Source: Spirogloea muscicola (lineage: Eukaryota > Streptophyta > Zygnematophyceae > Spirogloeales > Spirogloeaceae). From it: 64,000 nucleotides of DNA. The stretch is taken from the NCBI GenBank assembly GCA_009602725.1, contig WELB01000062.1, positions 396,327 to 460,326 on the forward strand. The letters are read 5' to 3'. The notes below the pieces were generated by a model. That model was not told the DNA's origin and searched no databases. It saw nothing but the letters and a program-made list of their open reading frames with translations. Each line of letters opens with the position of its first letter. Within the stretch, counting starts at the first letter, position 1. Positions 1 through 10,000 of the stretch are shown here, piece by piece. A program made the translations under genes and the position numbers.

Positions 1-26
1 GCGCGGCGGCGGCATGCATGAGCTCG

Positions 27-29
27 GCG

Positions 30-60
<31 letters not shown>

Positions 61-72
61 GGGCGGCGGCGG
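27..72. repeat. (GGC)n microsatellite
   Basis: A run of GGC triplets with one short G interruption. It reads as poly-glycine in one frame, but nothing around it supports a gene. Confidence 0.9.
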
Positions 73-109
73 CAATCATGTAGCGCGGGGAGTGTGTAGC
101 CGACCTGGG

Positions 110-190
110 GAGCTGACGATTGGGCTTCTCCCGGGATCTTCTGATCTGCACTTGCTGACGAGGTGGTCATACCAGCAGCCCCACGTCAAC
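110..190 (+). mobile_element. Possible LINE C-terminal end relic
   Basis: One frame ends in SSDLHLLTRW, close to the SDxxLLTRxY terminus of the LINE ORF found elsewhere in the window (for example 24042-24075, 720-756, 955-997). Only the last dozen residues match and no tail hairpin follows directly, so this is weak. The rest of 73-400 shows nothing I recognise. Confidence 0.3.
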
Positions 191-477
191 TCCCGGTTGA
201 CTGCCCACTGAGTGGCTGCGGCCGTCCAGCGGCAGCCACTCACGCTCGGCTACGTCGGGGGAAGGGGGGCTCGTCGCGCAAGCTGTCAACTGTGACTGAC
301 CGCTCCAGTCGCGACGGACTCCAGCTGCGAGTCAGTCTTGCGGCTGCTGCCTCTGAGTCACTAAGCTCCCCTTTCCCTTCTTCTTTCTGTGTGGTCCATC
401 CTCCCCCGTTCTGCCATGGCCCCGCAGTCGCTGCTTAGATCGTATTTTGGCCCCTTCGAGCCTTGTCAATTCTTTTC

Positions 478-532
478 GGGCTGGCTTCTCACAGCCCTTG
501 CCCCCATTGGGAGAGCCACTTCTTCTTCTTTC
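478..532 (+). mobile_element. LINE tail, type II hairpin
   Basis: The hairpin at 478-497 pairs GGGCTG with CAGCCC. CCCCCATTGGG, GAGAGCCAC and a (TTC)n run follow, ending where the next truncated copy begins. The same tail recurs at 1095-1150 nearly unchanged. Confidence 0.75.
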
Positions 533-905
533 GACGTGCACGGGGCTCTCGGATCCCACTGGCTCGACCTGTTGGCCAGGCTTGCACGGCGCGCGGTGTC
601 CCGAGGGAGACGGACAAGCGCATACGCTATACCTGAGCCCACGAGCCAGCGGCGTTGAAGTCAGCCGGCTCACCGCGCCAGCGGTCCATGGCCCACGCCT
701 TGCATCTGCGTGCAGCGAGCTACTCAGACCTGATGTTGCTCACTCGTGGGTACTGAGCTTTCCTCTGCATCGTTTCTGTGTTCTGCAGTATGTTGTAGTG
801 TAGTCCTTTCTCCGGCTCCTCTTGCTTTGGCTTTGGACATTGTCCATTCTTTTTTGGGCTGGCTTTGCCAGCCCCTCTTTTCTATGGGCACGCTCTTCGC
901 TGGCC
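533..905 (+). mobile_element. 5'-truncated LINE copy with ORF remnant
   Basis: It opens with DVHGALGSHWLDLLARLARR, matching residues about 578-597 of the larger LINE ORF at 24042-26063. A segment around 600-665 matches that ORF in the opposite orientation, so the reading frame is scrambled inside. The ORF end (YSDLMLLTRGY, stop) is present at about 721-756, then a 3' UTR very close to the reverse complement of 23897-24060 and a type I hairpin at 856-874. It encodes no functional product. Confidence 0.75.
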
Positions 906-1152
906 GTGCTCTCGCTGCGGCCTCCGGCTTCTGTCAGGGGGATAGTTTTCCGGCAGCTAGTCTGTCGGATGTGAGGCTCCTCACTCGTAACTACTGAGTG
1001 GTCCATCCTCCCCCATTCTGCCATAGCCTCTTCAGGTCCAGCAGTCGCTGCTTAGCTCGTACTTTGGCCCCTTCGAACCTTGTCAATTCTTTTCGGGCTG
1101 GCTTCTCACAGCCCTTGCCCCCATTGGGAGAGCCACTTCTTCTTCTTTCGCT
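906..1152 (+). mobile_element. 5'-truncated LINE copy
   Basis: It starts with GRALAAASG, matching the last 30 codons of the LINE ORF (GRAMAAASG in the larger copy), and ends SLSDVRLLTRNY, stop, at about 997. A 3' UTR and a type II hairpin (1095-1114) follow, then the (TTC)n end. Little beyond the last 30 codons and the tail survives. Confidence 0.75.
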
Positions 1153-1610
1153 GTAGTCCCCGTTGCTGCTGTCTTAGTATGTCACTCCGGCTCCTTCAGA
1201 CCTTGTCCATTCCTTTGGGCTGACCTCTCCAAGCCTCCAGTCAATCTGGCCGCGCTTTTCTCTTGACATAGCTATGTGGTTTTGGCGCCCTTTGGCCCTT
1301 GATGTTGCTCTTGATGTTGCTCACTCGCGGGTACTGAGCTTTCCTCTGCATCGTCTTGTGTTTAGTAGTGTAGTCCTTGTCCATCCGTTTTTGGGCTGGC
1401 TTTGCTAGCCTTCCTTCTCTCAGGGCGGGCACTTTCATTCCGGCTCCTCTTTCTTTGGCTTTGGACATTGTCCATTACTTTTTTGGGCTGGCTTTGCCAG
1501 CCCCTCTTCTCTACGGGCGAGCACTTTCTTGGACCTTGTTCATCGCTTCTGGGCTGGCTTTTCACAGCCCTTGCCCCCTTTGAGAGAGCCACTATCTTCC
1601 GGCCCTTTGG
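1153..1610 (+). mobile_element. Four to five overlapping LINE tails
   Basis: Successive tails carry hairpins at 1393-1410, 1485-1503 and 1551-1570, plus a decayed one near 1218-1240. The stretch 1307-1345 repeats the ORF end (MLLTRGY-like, stop). Together with the neighbouring copies this is a tail-upon-tail cluster. Confidence 0.65.
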
Positions 1611-1619
1611 ACCTAGGTC

Positions 1620-2250
1620 GTTCTTTCTGGGCTTAAAGACCTGCGCTAGCGAGGCAGCGGCGTTGAAGTCGGCCTGCTCGCTACGCCTGGCGGAACACAG
1701 CGCGTCACGCAAGCCGGGCCAATAGGGCTAGACACTTAGCTCAATAATAAATCCGGGACTCTCGACTTCCAAGAGAGTAAGCTCATCCAAGGTAGGCGAG
1801 GGCTATGAATAGCCAACCGAAAAGAATGGACAAGGTCCAGAGGAGCCGATAACACCAAAACACCCAGCTAAGCAAGTAACACAGAGGGTGGTCAATTCAT
1901 GACCCAAGTAACCGAAGCTTTCAAGCCTTGACATGCAGCAGCAAACGCCGCTTGTGGCATGGAGGCCGAGTACGTTGACCATCCAGCTTTTAGCCGTGGG
2001 TTAAACTGCCATCACTGTCACCTTAGCCACCACAGCATAGGGCTTCGTTTTATGTAGCTCCAACTTTTGGCACTAGCTTTTGCGTGAACAATGTACTGGC
2101 TTGCATTGGCCACCCTTTCATTCTATGCGCACAGCGCGCCTTCACATATGCGGCTTGATGTTTTAAAAGGCTGTAAAAGTAAGTGGCTCTCCCCAAGGGG
2201 GCAAGGGCTGTGAACAGCCAGCCCGAAAGTGTTGACAAGGGCTGTAAGAG
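1620..2250 (-). mobile_element. Inverted LINE fragments with unassigned spacer
   Basis: About 1625-1710 matches the minus-strand LINE coding stretch near 24195-24240. About 1796-1845 resembles an inverted 3' UTR. 2183-2250 is an inverted type II tail with the hairpin at 2205-2224. The spacer 1846-2180 is less GC-rich and I recognise nothing in it. Confidence 0.5.
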
Positions 2251-2302
2251 CCAGCCAGGTGCAATCAGAGGGTCGTCATAAATATGTTTAGCGGAGCCAC
2301 AG

Positions 2303-2329
2303 GCTAGGGTTCAGGTTTGGGGTTTAGGG
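2303..2329 (+). repeat. TTTAGGG-type telomeric repeat, degenerate
   Basis: One perfect TTTAGGG (2323-2329) is preceded by decayed TAGGGTT/GTTTGGGG units. It lies about 70 bp upstream of the thioesterase start codon, so it could be promoter or 5' UTR sequence. Telo-box motifs (AAACCCTAA) are known in plant promoters; whether this one acts is unknown. Confidence 0.6.
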
Positions 2330-2400
2330 TGTATGGTTGTTTGGCAGGGGCAACAGAAACCCGTGTCAGCAGTAGGAAGTCAAGCCTTCTCCCGCCAGCC

Positions 2401-5268
2401 ATGGCGCTCGCCGCCGCGCTCGCCGCCGCCGCCCTGGCGCTCGCCGCCACCGCCGCCGCCGCGGCCGCCGTCGCCGAGCCTCTGCCATTCGTGGTGCTCC
2501 ACGGTGCTGCCTCCCGCCAGCCCGGTGCTGCAACTCCTGCGCGGCCCGCTGCCGCCCCTGCCGCCGCTGCTGCCGCCTCCGCCGGCCACCGACGGCCGCC
2601 GCTGCCGGCCGCGGCGCGCGCAGGCATCGGCGACCAGTGCGGGAACGCGGGCATGCGCCGCTTCGTGGACCTCCTTGCCCGGCGCTCCGGCGCCAACGGC
2701 ACCTGCATGTGGGCCGCCTGCCTCCGTGCGGCCCCCCTAAACCCTAAACCCTAAAGCATAATACCCTAACCTTAAACTCCAAAACCTGAATCTTTAACAC
2801 TAGACCTAAATCCCTAACACTTAACCCTAGTTCTCCGCGCCGGCTGACGCCGCCACCCGGCGGCGGCTGCAACGCGCCCTGCCGCCGCAGCGAGATTGGC
2901 AACGGCGCCCACGACTCGTGGGTCATGCGCCTCGACAAGCAGGTCCCGCTACCTCAGCCCAGGCCAGCCGCAGGCCTGCTCTAACGAGGCTGGCACTGCC
3001 GGACGTGCTGAAGCCAGGACGGCAGTGCTGGTGTCCTGACTCGTGGCCATGCCGCGGCTGCTCCCCAGACGACGTCCGTCTGCGAGCAGGTCGGGCCGAT
3101 CCTCGCCGAACCGCAGCAGCCCCTTGGGCCTCTGTGCAGCAGGCGAGGGCGCAGAGGCTGGCAAGGCCCGTAATGGGTGCCGATAATGCTCGGGCGGGCA
3201 TGGCCGGGACCTGTTTCTCTCCGGCGAGTGAGCGAGCGAGCGAGCTCGCGGTGGGCTCTCACAGGCCCCTTGACTGGTGTCCCCACCCTGGCAGATACGG
3301 GCCGACCCTCTGTTGAAGGACGGCTTCAACCTCGTCGGCCTCTCGCAGGTTCGTGGGATGGGCAGGGCTCTACCTCTTTCAGCATTGCTTCCCTAAGGGG
3401 CAGCAGACCTTGAGAGTAGGGGGCTTTGTCTAATAGCACGTGGCCGTCTCAACCTCTATGAGGAGCCAAAAGTACAGACAAGTCGTCTGGATAATGGCAG
3501 CGTTGCTCAAGGTACAGCGGCAGCTTGAAGCATGCGCAGGAGGTCACTGTCTGCGAAACCAAAGCTAATGGTGTCGTCATCCTGCCGCTCCTGGCGCTCA
3601 TGTACTCCTCAGGGCAACCTCATTGGCCGGGCTTACATTGAGCTTTGCGATGGAGGTCCGCCTGTGAGTGACGCTCCTCATACCCGCTCCAACTTGGATT
3701 GCCTCCAGAATGGACCGTACACCCTAGCACCTGCCTTGCAAGCTCTGAACCGCAAGCCCTGCTCGGAAAGTTGGGCTTGCGGGCGACACTGACCTCCAGT
3801 GGCCCCCTGTTCCCAGCTTGGCAGACCCATAACAGTTATGTTGGTGCACATAACTGTGTGCCATATGCAGGTGCACAACTTCGTATCTCTTGGGGGCCCA
3901 CACGCCGGCACCGCGTCCACACCCCTCTGCCTGGTATTGCAGAAGTGCTCGAGTCTCGATCCCAGCTCGTGTCAGCTGACGCCCATGAAGCTCCACTGCC
4001 TCCTGTGAGTGTCGGCCAGGCACTCAACTTGCTACTCCCGCATACCCAGTTTGGTCCTCTGTCCTTCTAACCCACTACCTTGTCTTGCGGAGCAGTTCAA
4101 AAGAATCTGCAAGTTCATCGACGCTCTGCTTGCCTTTGGCATATACTCAACGTATGTACAAGTATGTCACCAGCTTACTCTTCTCATGGCCGTGCCTGGC
4201 TGGTCAGAGCTACAGCCTTGCTCGGCCCGGGAAGGCTGGAGCGCTGCAGCTTGTGTTGCCCTCGGGGTGACAAGGATATTGTCACTGAGCCTCCGCCGCT
4301 TCCCTCTCCTTCTTGACAGGACCATGTTGCACCTACGGGATATGTGAAGATACCCACCGTCAGCTTCTCCGACCACTTCCTTTTGCCTCCCCTCTCTTTG
4401 CACCGCTGCTTTCTTACCTTGCTGACTGACATTCAGCTGCGCAGCCCATCTGACACCGCCACCGTGCCTGCACGCCTTTCCACCACACCCGCCAGAAACT
4501 ATTCATTCTTATCTTTTCAGCTTTTGTCATTCTTTGCAGGATCTTCCAGCTTACTTGAGAGGTTGCGTCTTTCTACCTGTCATCAACAATGAGCGACCGT
4601 TAATGAGGAATAAGACCTACAGGGAGCGATTCTCATCCCTCAATCATCTTGTGCTTGTTAAGGTAATGCATTTCAGGCTGTGCACTCCATCTGCTTCACA
4701 GGCCCTCATTGATATCAGTCTTTTCCATTTTATATCGGCACTCACAATTGTGCACTTGTAAGGTCGACGCTAAAGCACTAGTGAGGGCAGCAGCTAAACG
4801 CATTGGTTGCTCTTACTTCTGGTGCAGTTTGAGGACGATTCAGTGATAATCCCTCCAGAAACTGCATGGTTTGGATATTATGCTCCCAACTCGCTCGACA
4901 AAGTCCTACATTTTGAGCAGGTGAAAACAGGCTGGCTGTGAACATGCTAGTAACTGCATGCTTGCTGCTCCTGAATGATGGTTGCAGTAGTCTTCCTGAT
5001 CAAGCTGAGCACTGAAATGGCATATCACTTTGATCAGACGGATTTGTACCTGGAGGATTGGATTGGCCTCAGGAAGCTTCACGAAACTCACAGAGTAACC
5101 TTTGTCGCAGCCCCTGGTAATCACCTCGCCATCACTAACAAATTGATCAAGAAGCACATCATCCCCTACCTTGAACCCCGGCAAGGACACAGACCCTCCC
5201 AAAACTCCCCGACCTTACAACAGTCTGTCTTGTCATTTATTCTGCCTTGTCGGGACCGTTTTTGTTAG
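2401..5268 (+). CDS. Palmitoyl-protein thioesterase (PPT1-like), 12 exons
   Basis: Alpha/beta-hydrolase that removes palmitate from S-acylated proteins in lysosome or vacuole. Exons by eye: 2401-2503, 2624-2708, 2891-2942, 3069-3089, 3295-3348, 3613-3663, 3871-3933, 4093-4161, 4320-4358, 4540-4662, 4828-4920, 5038-5268, giving about 327 residues, normal for the family. All junctions are GT-AG and phases agree. An Ala-rich signal peptide (about 1-25) precedes PFVVLHGIGDQC. The nucleophile is S104 in GLSQG, with likely D224 (EDDS) and H280 (GNHL). Other family landmarks are SLGGPHAGT, DLPAYL, PETAWFGYY and LEDWIGL. The start is the first ATG before the signal peptide. Exon 8 could begin at 4096 (one codon less). 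Exon 4 is only 21 nt. Intron 1 (120 nt) has no stop and keeps frame. Intron 2 contains telomere-type repeats. A complete host gene. Confidence 0.93.
2735..2830 (-). repeat. CCCTAAA interstitial telomeric repeat in intron 2
   Basis: Three perfect CCCTAAA units (2735-2755) are followed by about 75 bp of decayed variants (CCCTAACC, CCTAAATCCC, CCCTAACAC). It lies inside the second intron of the thioesterase gene and points opposite to the copy at 2303-2329. Confidence 0.85.
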
Positions 5269-7080
5269 AGCTGTACATTTATATTGATACTTGCTTAGGT
5301 CATGGTCTTTAGAGAGATTTCACGCTTTCAGTCCACATCTGGGCCACTTTTTCAATGATTGAGTCTCTTGGGTGCACAACCTCAATGTTGACGATCTGAG
5401 GTATATGCAAATTCTTGAAATCATTACGTTATCATCCACGTATAGACATAATAAGGTCTGTCTTGTCATGACCACTGTATAAAGTTGGTCAACTCATTGA
5501 GATTCGCAAATAGGTCAAAGCCTGATCTTTGAGCTATCTAGGCAAGAAACGTTCCTAATCCTTCGCCCATTTCAAGGGCTGTAGGCTTACGAATAGTTGG
5601 ACAATCAGCAAAAGCTCATCGACATATAAGTTCACTTCCTCGACCTTTCCTCCTGGACTTCACATTTCTCAGCACATGTTTCCACGCTAATAACGAGGAA
5701 AGTAAGAGCAGAATTTACATGAAATGGCCATTTCTTTGAAATTATGGGATATCAGGAAATGATCATTACGCATAGAGCATTGTCACCAACTTCAGCTTTG
5801 TCAGAGGGAGACTAACACCTGACTTTTAGGATTTCATGGACGGCAAAGATTTTGGCTTGTGCAGACACAATCAACGATGTAAGTGTTGCAACGAAGTTAC
5901 AAGGTGTAATTCACGCTCTACTGTAGCATTGCTACTTCATTTCTTCGTCCTAATTAAACAGAATTCATATCATGCTTATTTCTGTATGTTTGCAAACGAA
6001 GGAAAGAACATCCTGGGAGTCTTGTTTCTTGTATCACTCAACAGCAATATCTTGAGCACTACGACGTGCATTTCGGTTGAGAGAAGTCAATGTGCATGAA
6101 TATTCGAAAGAAACCATTGTATCTGTACCAATGATAAGGAATGTTACTGGGAGATCTGATCGGATCTCTCAACTGCACGTATTTGACGGGATCATAGATT
6201 AAGCAGGAGCCGGTCACTTGCCTGGTAAATTTTCATGGAGGAATTATGATGTGGAGATGCATGATGTGATTCATCTCCAAGCCTAGTAAGGGAACTTACT
6301 AAGACTGATATGTGAAGTCTGGTGAAAAGAAGTAACGTCAGCAGAGAGAGCTTAGAAGATAATATGCTCTTACAGAGAAGATTATGACTGTGATGGTTCA
6401 GCTGAAGAGAAGAGCAAGGTCCATCTTTCTCAGAGGCTCAAATAGCCACCTATCGTTTCCAAGAGAACGTTCTACAGGCAGGCAAATTGTCCTGCCATTA
6501 GTAAGAACACCTCAACAGAGCCTGCATGTAAGAGCAGGAAGCGCTAGTTCAGATTCAAGGGTAGCAGTGAAAGGCTCCTGCAAACCATGCAACAACCGAG
6601 TGCCCGAGCCACCGCTGAAAGAGATGGGCGAGGGAAGAGGAAACACTTCACAGGCTCTCTCAATGGCAAAAATGTAGAGTAAGACAGGTATACCCACCAG
6701 CATCGGCACTTCGGCGGTCCTGCTTGCTACATGTGACATCACCAGCCTCAGTCCATAGATTAAGGCTATTATCCAGGGTCTACTAGAGCATGTGTGTGTG
6801 AACAATCCAGATGTTGACAGTCGGGTATCAACAGAATGTTACCTTGCTTTCCTTGGGCGCTTTGGCAAGACCACTGAACATATCAATCACTCTCTACAAG
6901 TCTAAACCTCTGCAGCGGGCCTTTCCAAGGTCTTTCTGTCCCAGCCTTGACAAGAGACACGTTGATATATGCAACAGCGACATCTGACAACCATCGCTAA
7001 CGAGTTCTATTTTGTGCTCAGAACGAACAAAGCAACGACGGACTTCAAAAAATGGTCATGACGAGAGGCATGGCCCCTAA
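5269..7080. other. Convergent intergenic region, no gene seen
   Basis: This lies between the 3' ends of the thioesterase (+) and golgin (-) genes, so both 3' UTRs should be here. It is less GC-rich than the rest of the window. Open frames here are under 100 codons and none is recognised. I see no repeat array or transposon terminus. Confidence 0.6.
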
Positions 7081-10000
7081 TCAAGATAGAGAAGCGAGTC
7101 TTGAGAGAAGAGATCGCGGAGCTGTGGCAGCAGCGTCAATCACTGCTGCAGCACCACTCAGTGGCACTTCCGGAACGGAGGGCAGAGCACGATAAGAATC
7201 AACGCATCGTCTTAGCTGCAGCCATGATAGCAGAAGGCAAGCATCAAAAACAGGGAAGGCAGACCTTACAGTGTTACCAACTCTACCTGTACCCAGGCTA
7301 ACCCCCGAAGTCAGGTCCTGAATCCAATCCGAAATCACTGGATACCTGCCTCATTTGGATAGATTTGACCAGGGAGAGATGGCAACATAAAGAAGAGCCT
7401 GAGGAGAGCTGACCTCCTCAGGAGAAAATTGGAGGAGCATGGCCACAACGGGCAGTAGGGCCTCCACCTCTCCCGTCTGGAGGAGTTTCAGTATTACGTT
7501 CTTCAGATACGTCATGTCCACTCCCTCGCGCTTTTGAGCACGGTCCATGTTCCTCAGCTCTTCCTTTATCATCGCTTCTTGCTGGGCTCTCAGCCGATTC
7601 TCCCGCTCAAGCTCTGCTATCTCCTCCTGCATCGTCCCATACCAGGAAGGTAATAAGTGGTGACTTGAAGCAAGTCAGCGTCATGCTTGACACGAGAGCA
7701 ATGTGAAGGGGAAAGGCAGGCTTGAAGACCTGAAGTGCCTGGACGTGGCGCCGACCTTGTGCTACTTCCTCCTCACGTTGTGCCTGCTGCCTTGCCAAGA
7801 CCTGCACTTGACACAGTACCTTCCTAAGTTTCTTCCCAATCTGCGTAAGATTGTGCCACACTGTAGGCTTCCTAGGAAGGCAAGGGACATTCTGCAAGCC
7901 CAACTGCAATCTCATTGCAGTGCTTCTCACCAAAATCTGCTGCTCTGCCTCAAATGCAGCCTGCGGCTCCATCTTCTTGGTCTTTCCTCTATCTGCCCAC
8001 AAATATACCTTGATAGTCTGACATTAATATACAATGAGGTTGCAAGTGCCTCCCAGTGATTTCACCGCGTATAGTCCTACATTTGCAAGTGAGGAAGTTC
8101 AGGTCACACGAGGAGCTGTACTTGAAGCTACGTAGCAGAAGGTCACTGGATGACAAACCTGGCCTTTCGATCCGACCATTATGCATCTGCCATGTCCAAC
8201 GAGTACGTCAGTCGGTTGGTCTTGGAGAGGCTATGTCTGTCGTCCACTGATATGCAGTAATCATGATAGGAGCTACTTATGTGCTGGTATCTGCACCTTA
8301 GAAGCTGAATGAATTGCAACCTCTTGCTGCAATCTGGCCATCTCGCTCATGAGCTCTGCAATATGGGTATCCTTGCCCTCCAGCATCTTCACCGCCGTTT
8401 CTTGGTACTCCCGATACTCACCCTGAAGACATCACAGACATTGGGTCACTTTCAGATTCAATGTGCAAGCCTCTGCTTGACAGGTACTATTGACACAGTC
8501 AATCCTGCAGCTGACCGATTCAACAACTGCCAAGGCAGAATGATAAGCACCTGCAGCTTCTCATACTGGAGGCGCATCTCAGCAAGTTCCGCTCCCAACT
8601 TGATTTCCAATTTGAGCTTCAGCTCATCTTCAAGTGCCTCTAGTTGTGCTGCACTCAGCCACATACCAGCTGAGCATTACAGGACTAGAGAGCCTATAGG
8701 GTGAACAGTGGAAAGCAGCAAAGCTGACATCGTGAAAAAGATATGGAGTAGATGGAGAGGGAGAGGAGAGAAGAGTGGCTGACCTCTAGCCTCGGCTTGC
8801 ATTGAGTCCATCAACTCCTGCCACTCCTGCTGCTGTGATCCGAATTGACTGCGGAGAACCTCTTGTCGTGCTGCCATTTCGGCGATTCGCTGCTCAGCAG
8901 CAGTCAATGCCAGCTCTCTGGCACAGTATGGAGGTAGTTGCAATCAGACTGCAAGCATTCATGTGCAAGCGAGTGCCTTCTCCGTGCAAAACGGTATGAC
9001 ATGCACTGCTGCAAGAGGAACTAGTTGGTGGAGGTTGACCTTGAGGCGAGCTGTGTCTCATACTCGACAGCGGCCTTGCGCAGCGTGCTTACAGCTCGAT
9101 CGCGTTCAGACAGTGCTTCCGCAGCCTCACGCTTGGCGTCCTGCAAACGCAGATCAACCTCTCAGCCTCGTCCACTGAGTCGTGTGAAGGGCATGCAGTC
9201 TATGCCTGGCTGCATGGGACCCATGTGTAAGACCTGAAGAGCTTGTTGAGCTGCAAGAACATGGTCGGCATCCCGAGCAGCATCCAGCTCTGCATTCTTC
9301 TTTTGCAGTAGCGCGTGGGCACGTTTCTTATAGGCAACCAGCTCAGCTGTCACACGCACGCCCTGCAGTTGCCCTCGTTTAAAAGATGAGCATAACATAC
9401 AGTTACAATGCAGATTGCACAGCAACCAGCAACCAACAAAGACCATGATGCTCTTCTTCTATCTTGACCTGGAAAGGCACATCTCACCTCACTGCGAGCT
9501 GCTTCCAGGTCAGCTTGCACGGCTACCAACTCCTGCTGGAGATTGTTCAAGTGCTTCTCCAAGGTACCTGCTCGAAGGAAGGAGACGAGGGTGCGAGAGA
9601 TGAGCACCAGGAAATGATCTGTTGAAAGGGCTATGAGGAATACTTGGCACGTCAGGCATGCCACTAACCTTGCTTCTCTGTAGCAGCACTCTGTGTCTCT
9701 TGCAGCAGGCCTTCTGTTGCCTCCAGTTGCGTCCGAAGCTCTGCCTTTTCAGCCAGCCAGGCCTCCTTGTCTCGCTCCTGCTTGGCAGGATGCCAAAGCG
9801 TGAGAAGCTCTGCCCACACCCTCAAAGCTGGGGTTGACAAGCCATGACTTGCTGCTAGGTCTAAGTTTCTTGAGGGTGCTCATATCAAAGATGGCCACTT
9901 ACATGATTCCGGCAGAGCTCCCCACGGGCCTCTTCAAATGCTGACTTGTACCGTGCAGCATCTCCGCTGGCCTCTGCCTCCACTTCTGCTAGCCTCTGCT

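Larger units (their letters stand above)
400..2250. mobile_element. Array of 5'-truncated LINE 3' ends
   Basis: At least seven partial copies of one LINE family lie head to tail, mostly on +, with inverted pieces near 600-670, 1625-1710, 1796-1845 and 2183-2250. Each + copy carries some or all of: the last codons of the ORF, a stretch resembling the 3' UTR seen on the minus strand at 23897-24060, a hairpin of the GGGCTGG/CCAGCCC type, and a short tail. Two tail types alternate: one with a CTCTT-TCTAYGGGC segment after the hairpin, one with CCCCCATTGGGAGAGCCAC followed by (TTC)n. Copies butt against each other without spacer, as expected if new copies insert at or near older tails. No host gene is visible here. 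Confidence 0.75.

Noticed and set aside
2401-2754. Contiguous reading of the thioesterase first exon into telomeric repeats
   Set aside because: Family spacing (LHGIGDQC and GTCIEIGNG) is restored only by removing 2504-2623 and 2709-2890.
2735-2830. A true chromosome end
   Set aside because: Only three perfect units, decaying at once, and inside an intron with coding exons on both sides.
7101-7301. Plus-strand 66-codon frame REEIAELWQQRQ as a coiled-coil gene
   Set aside because: It is the complement of the golgin's last exon (7081-7215).
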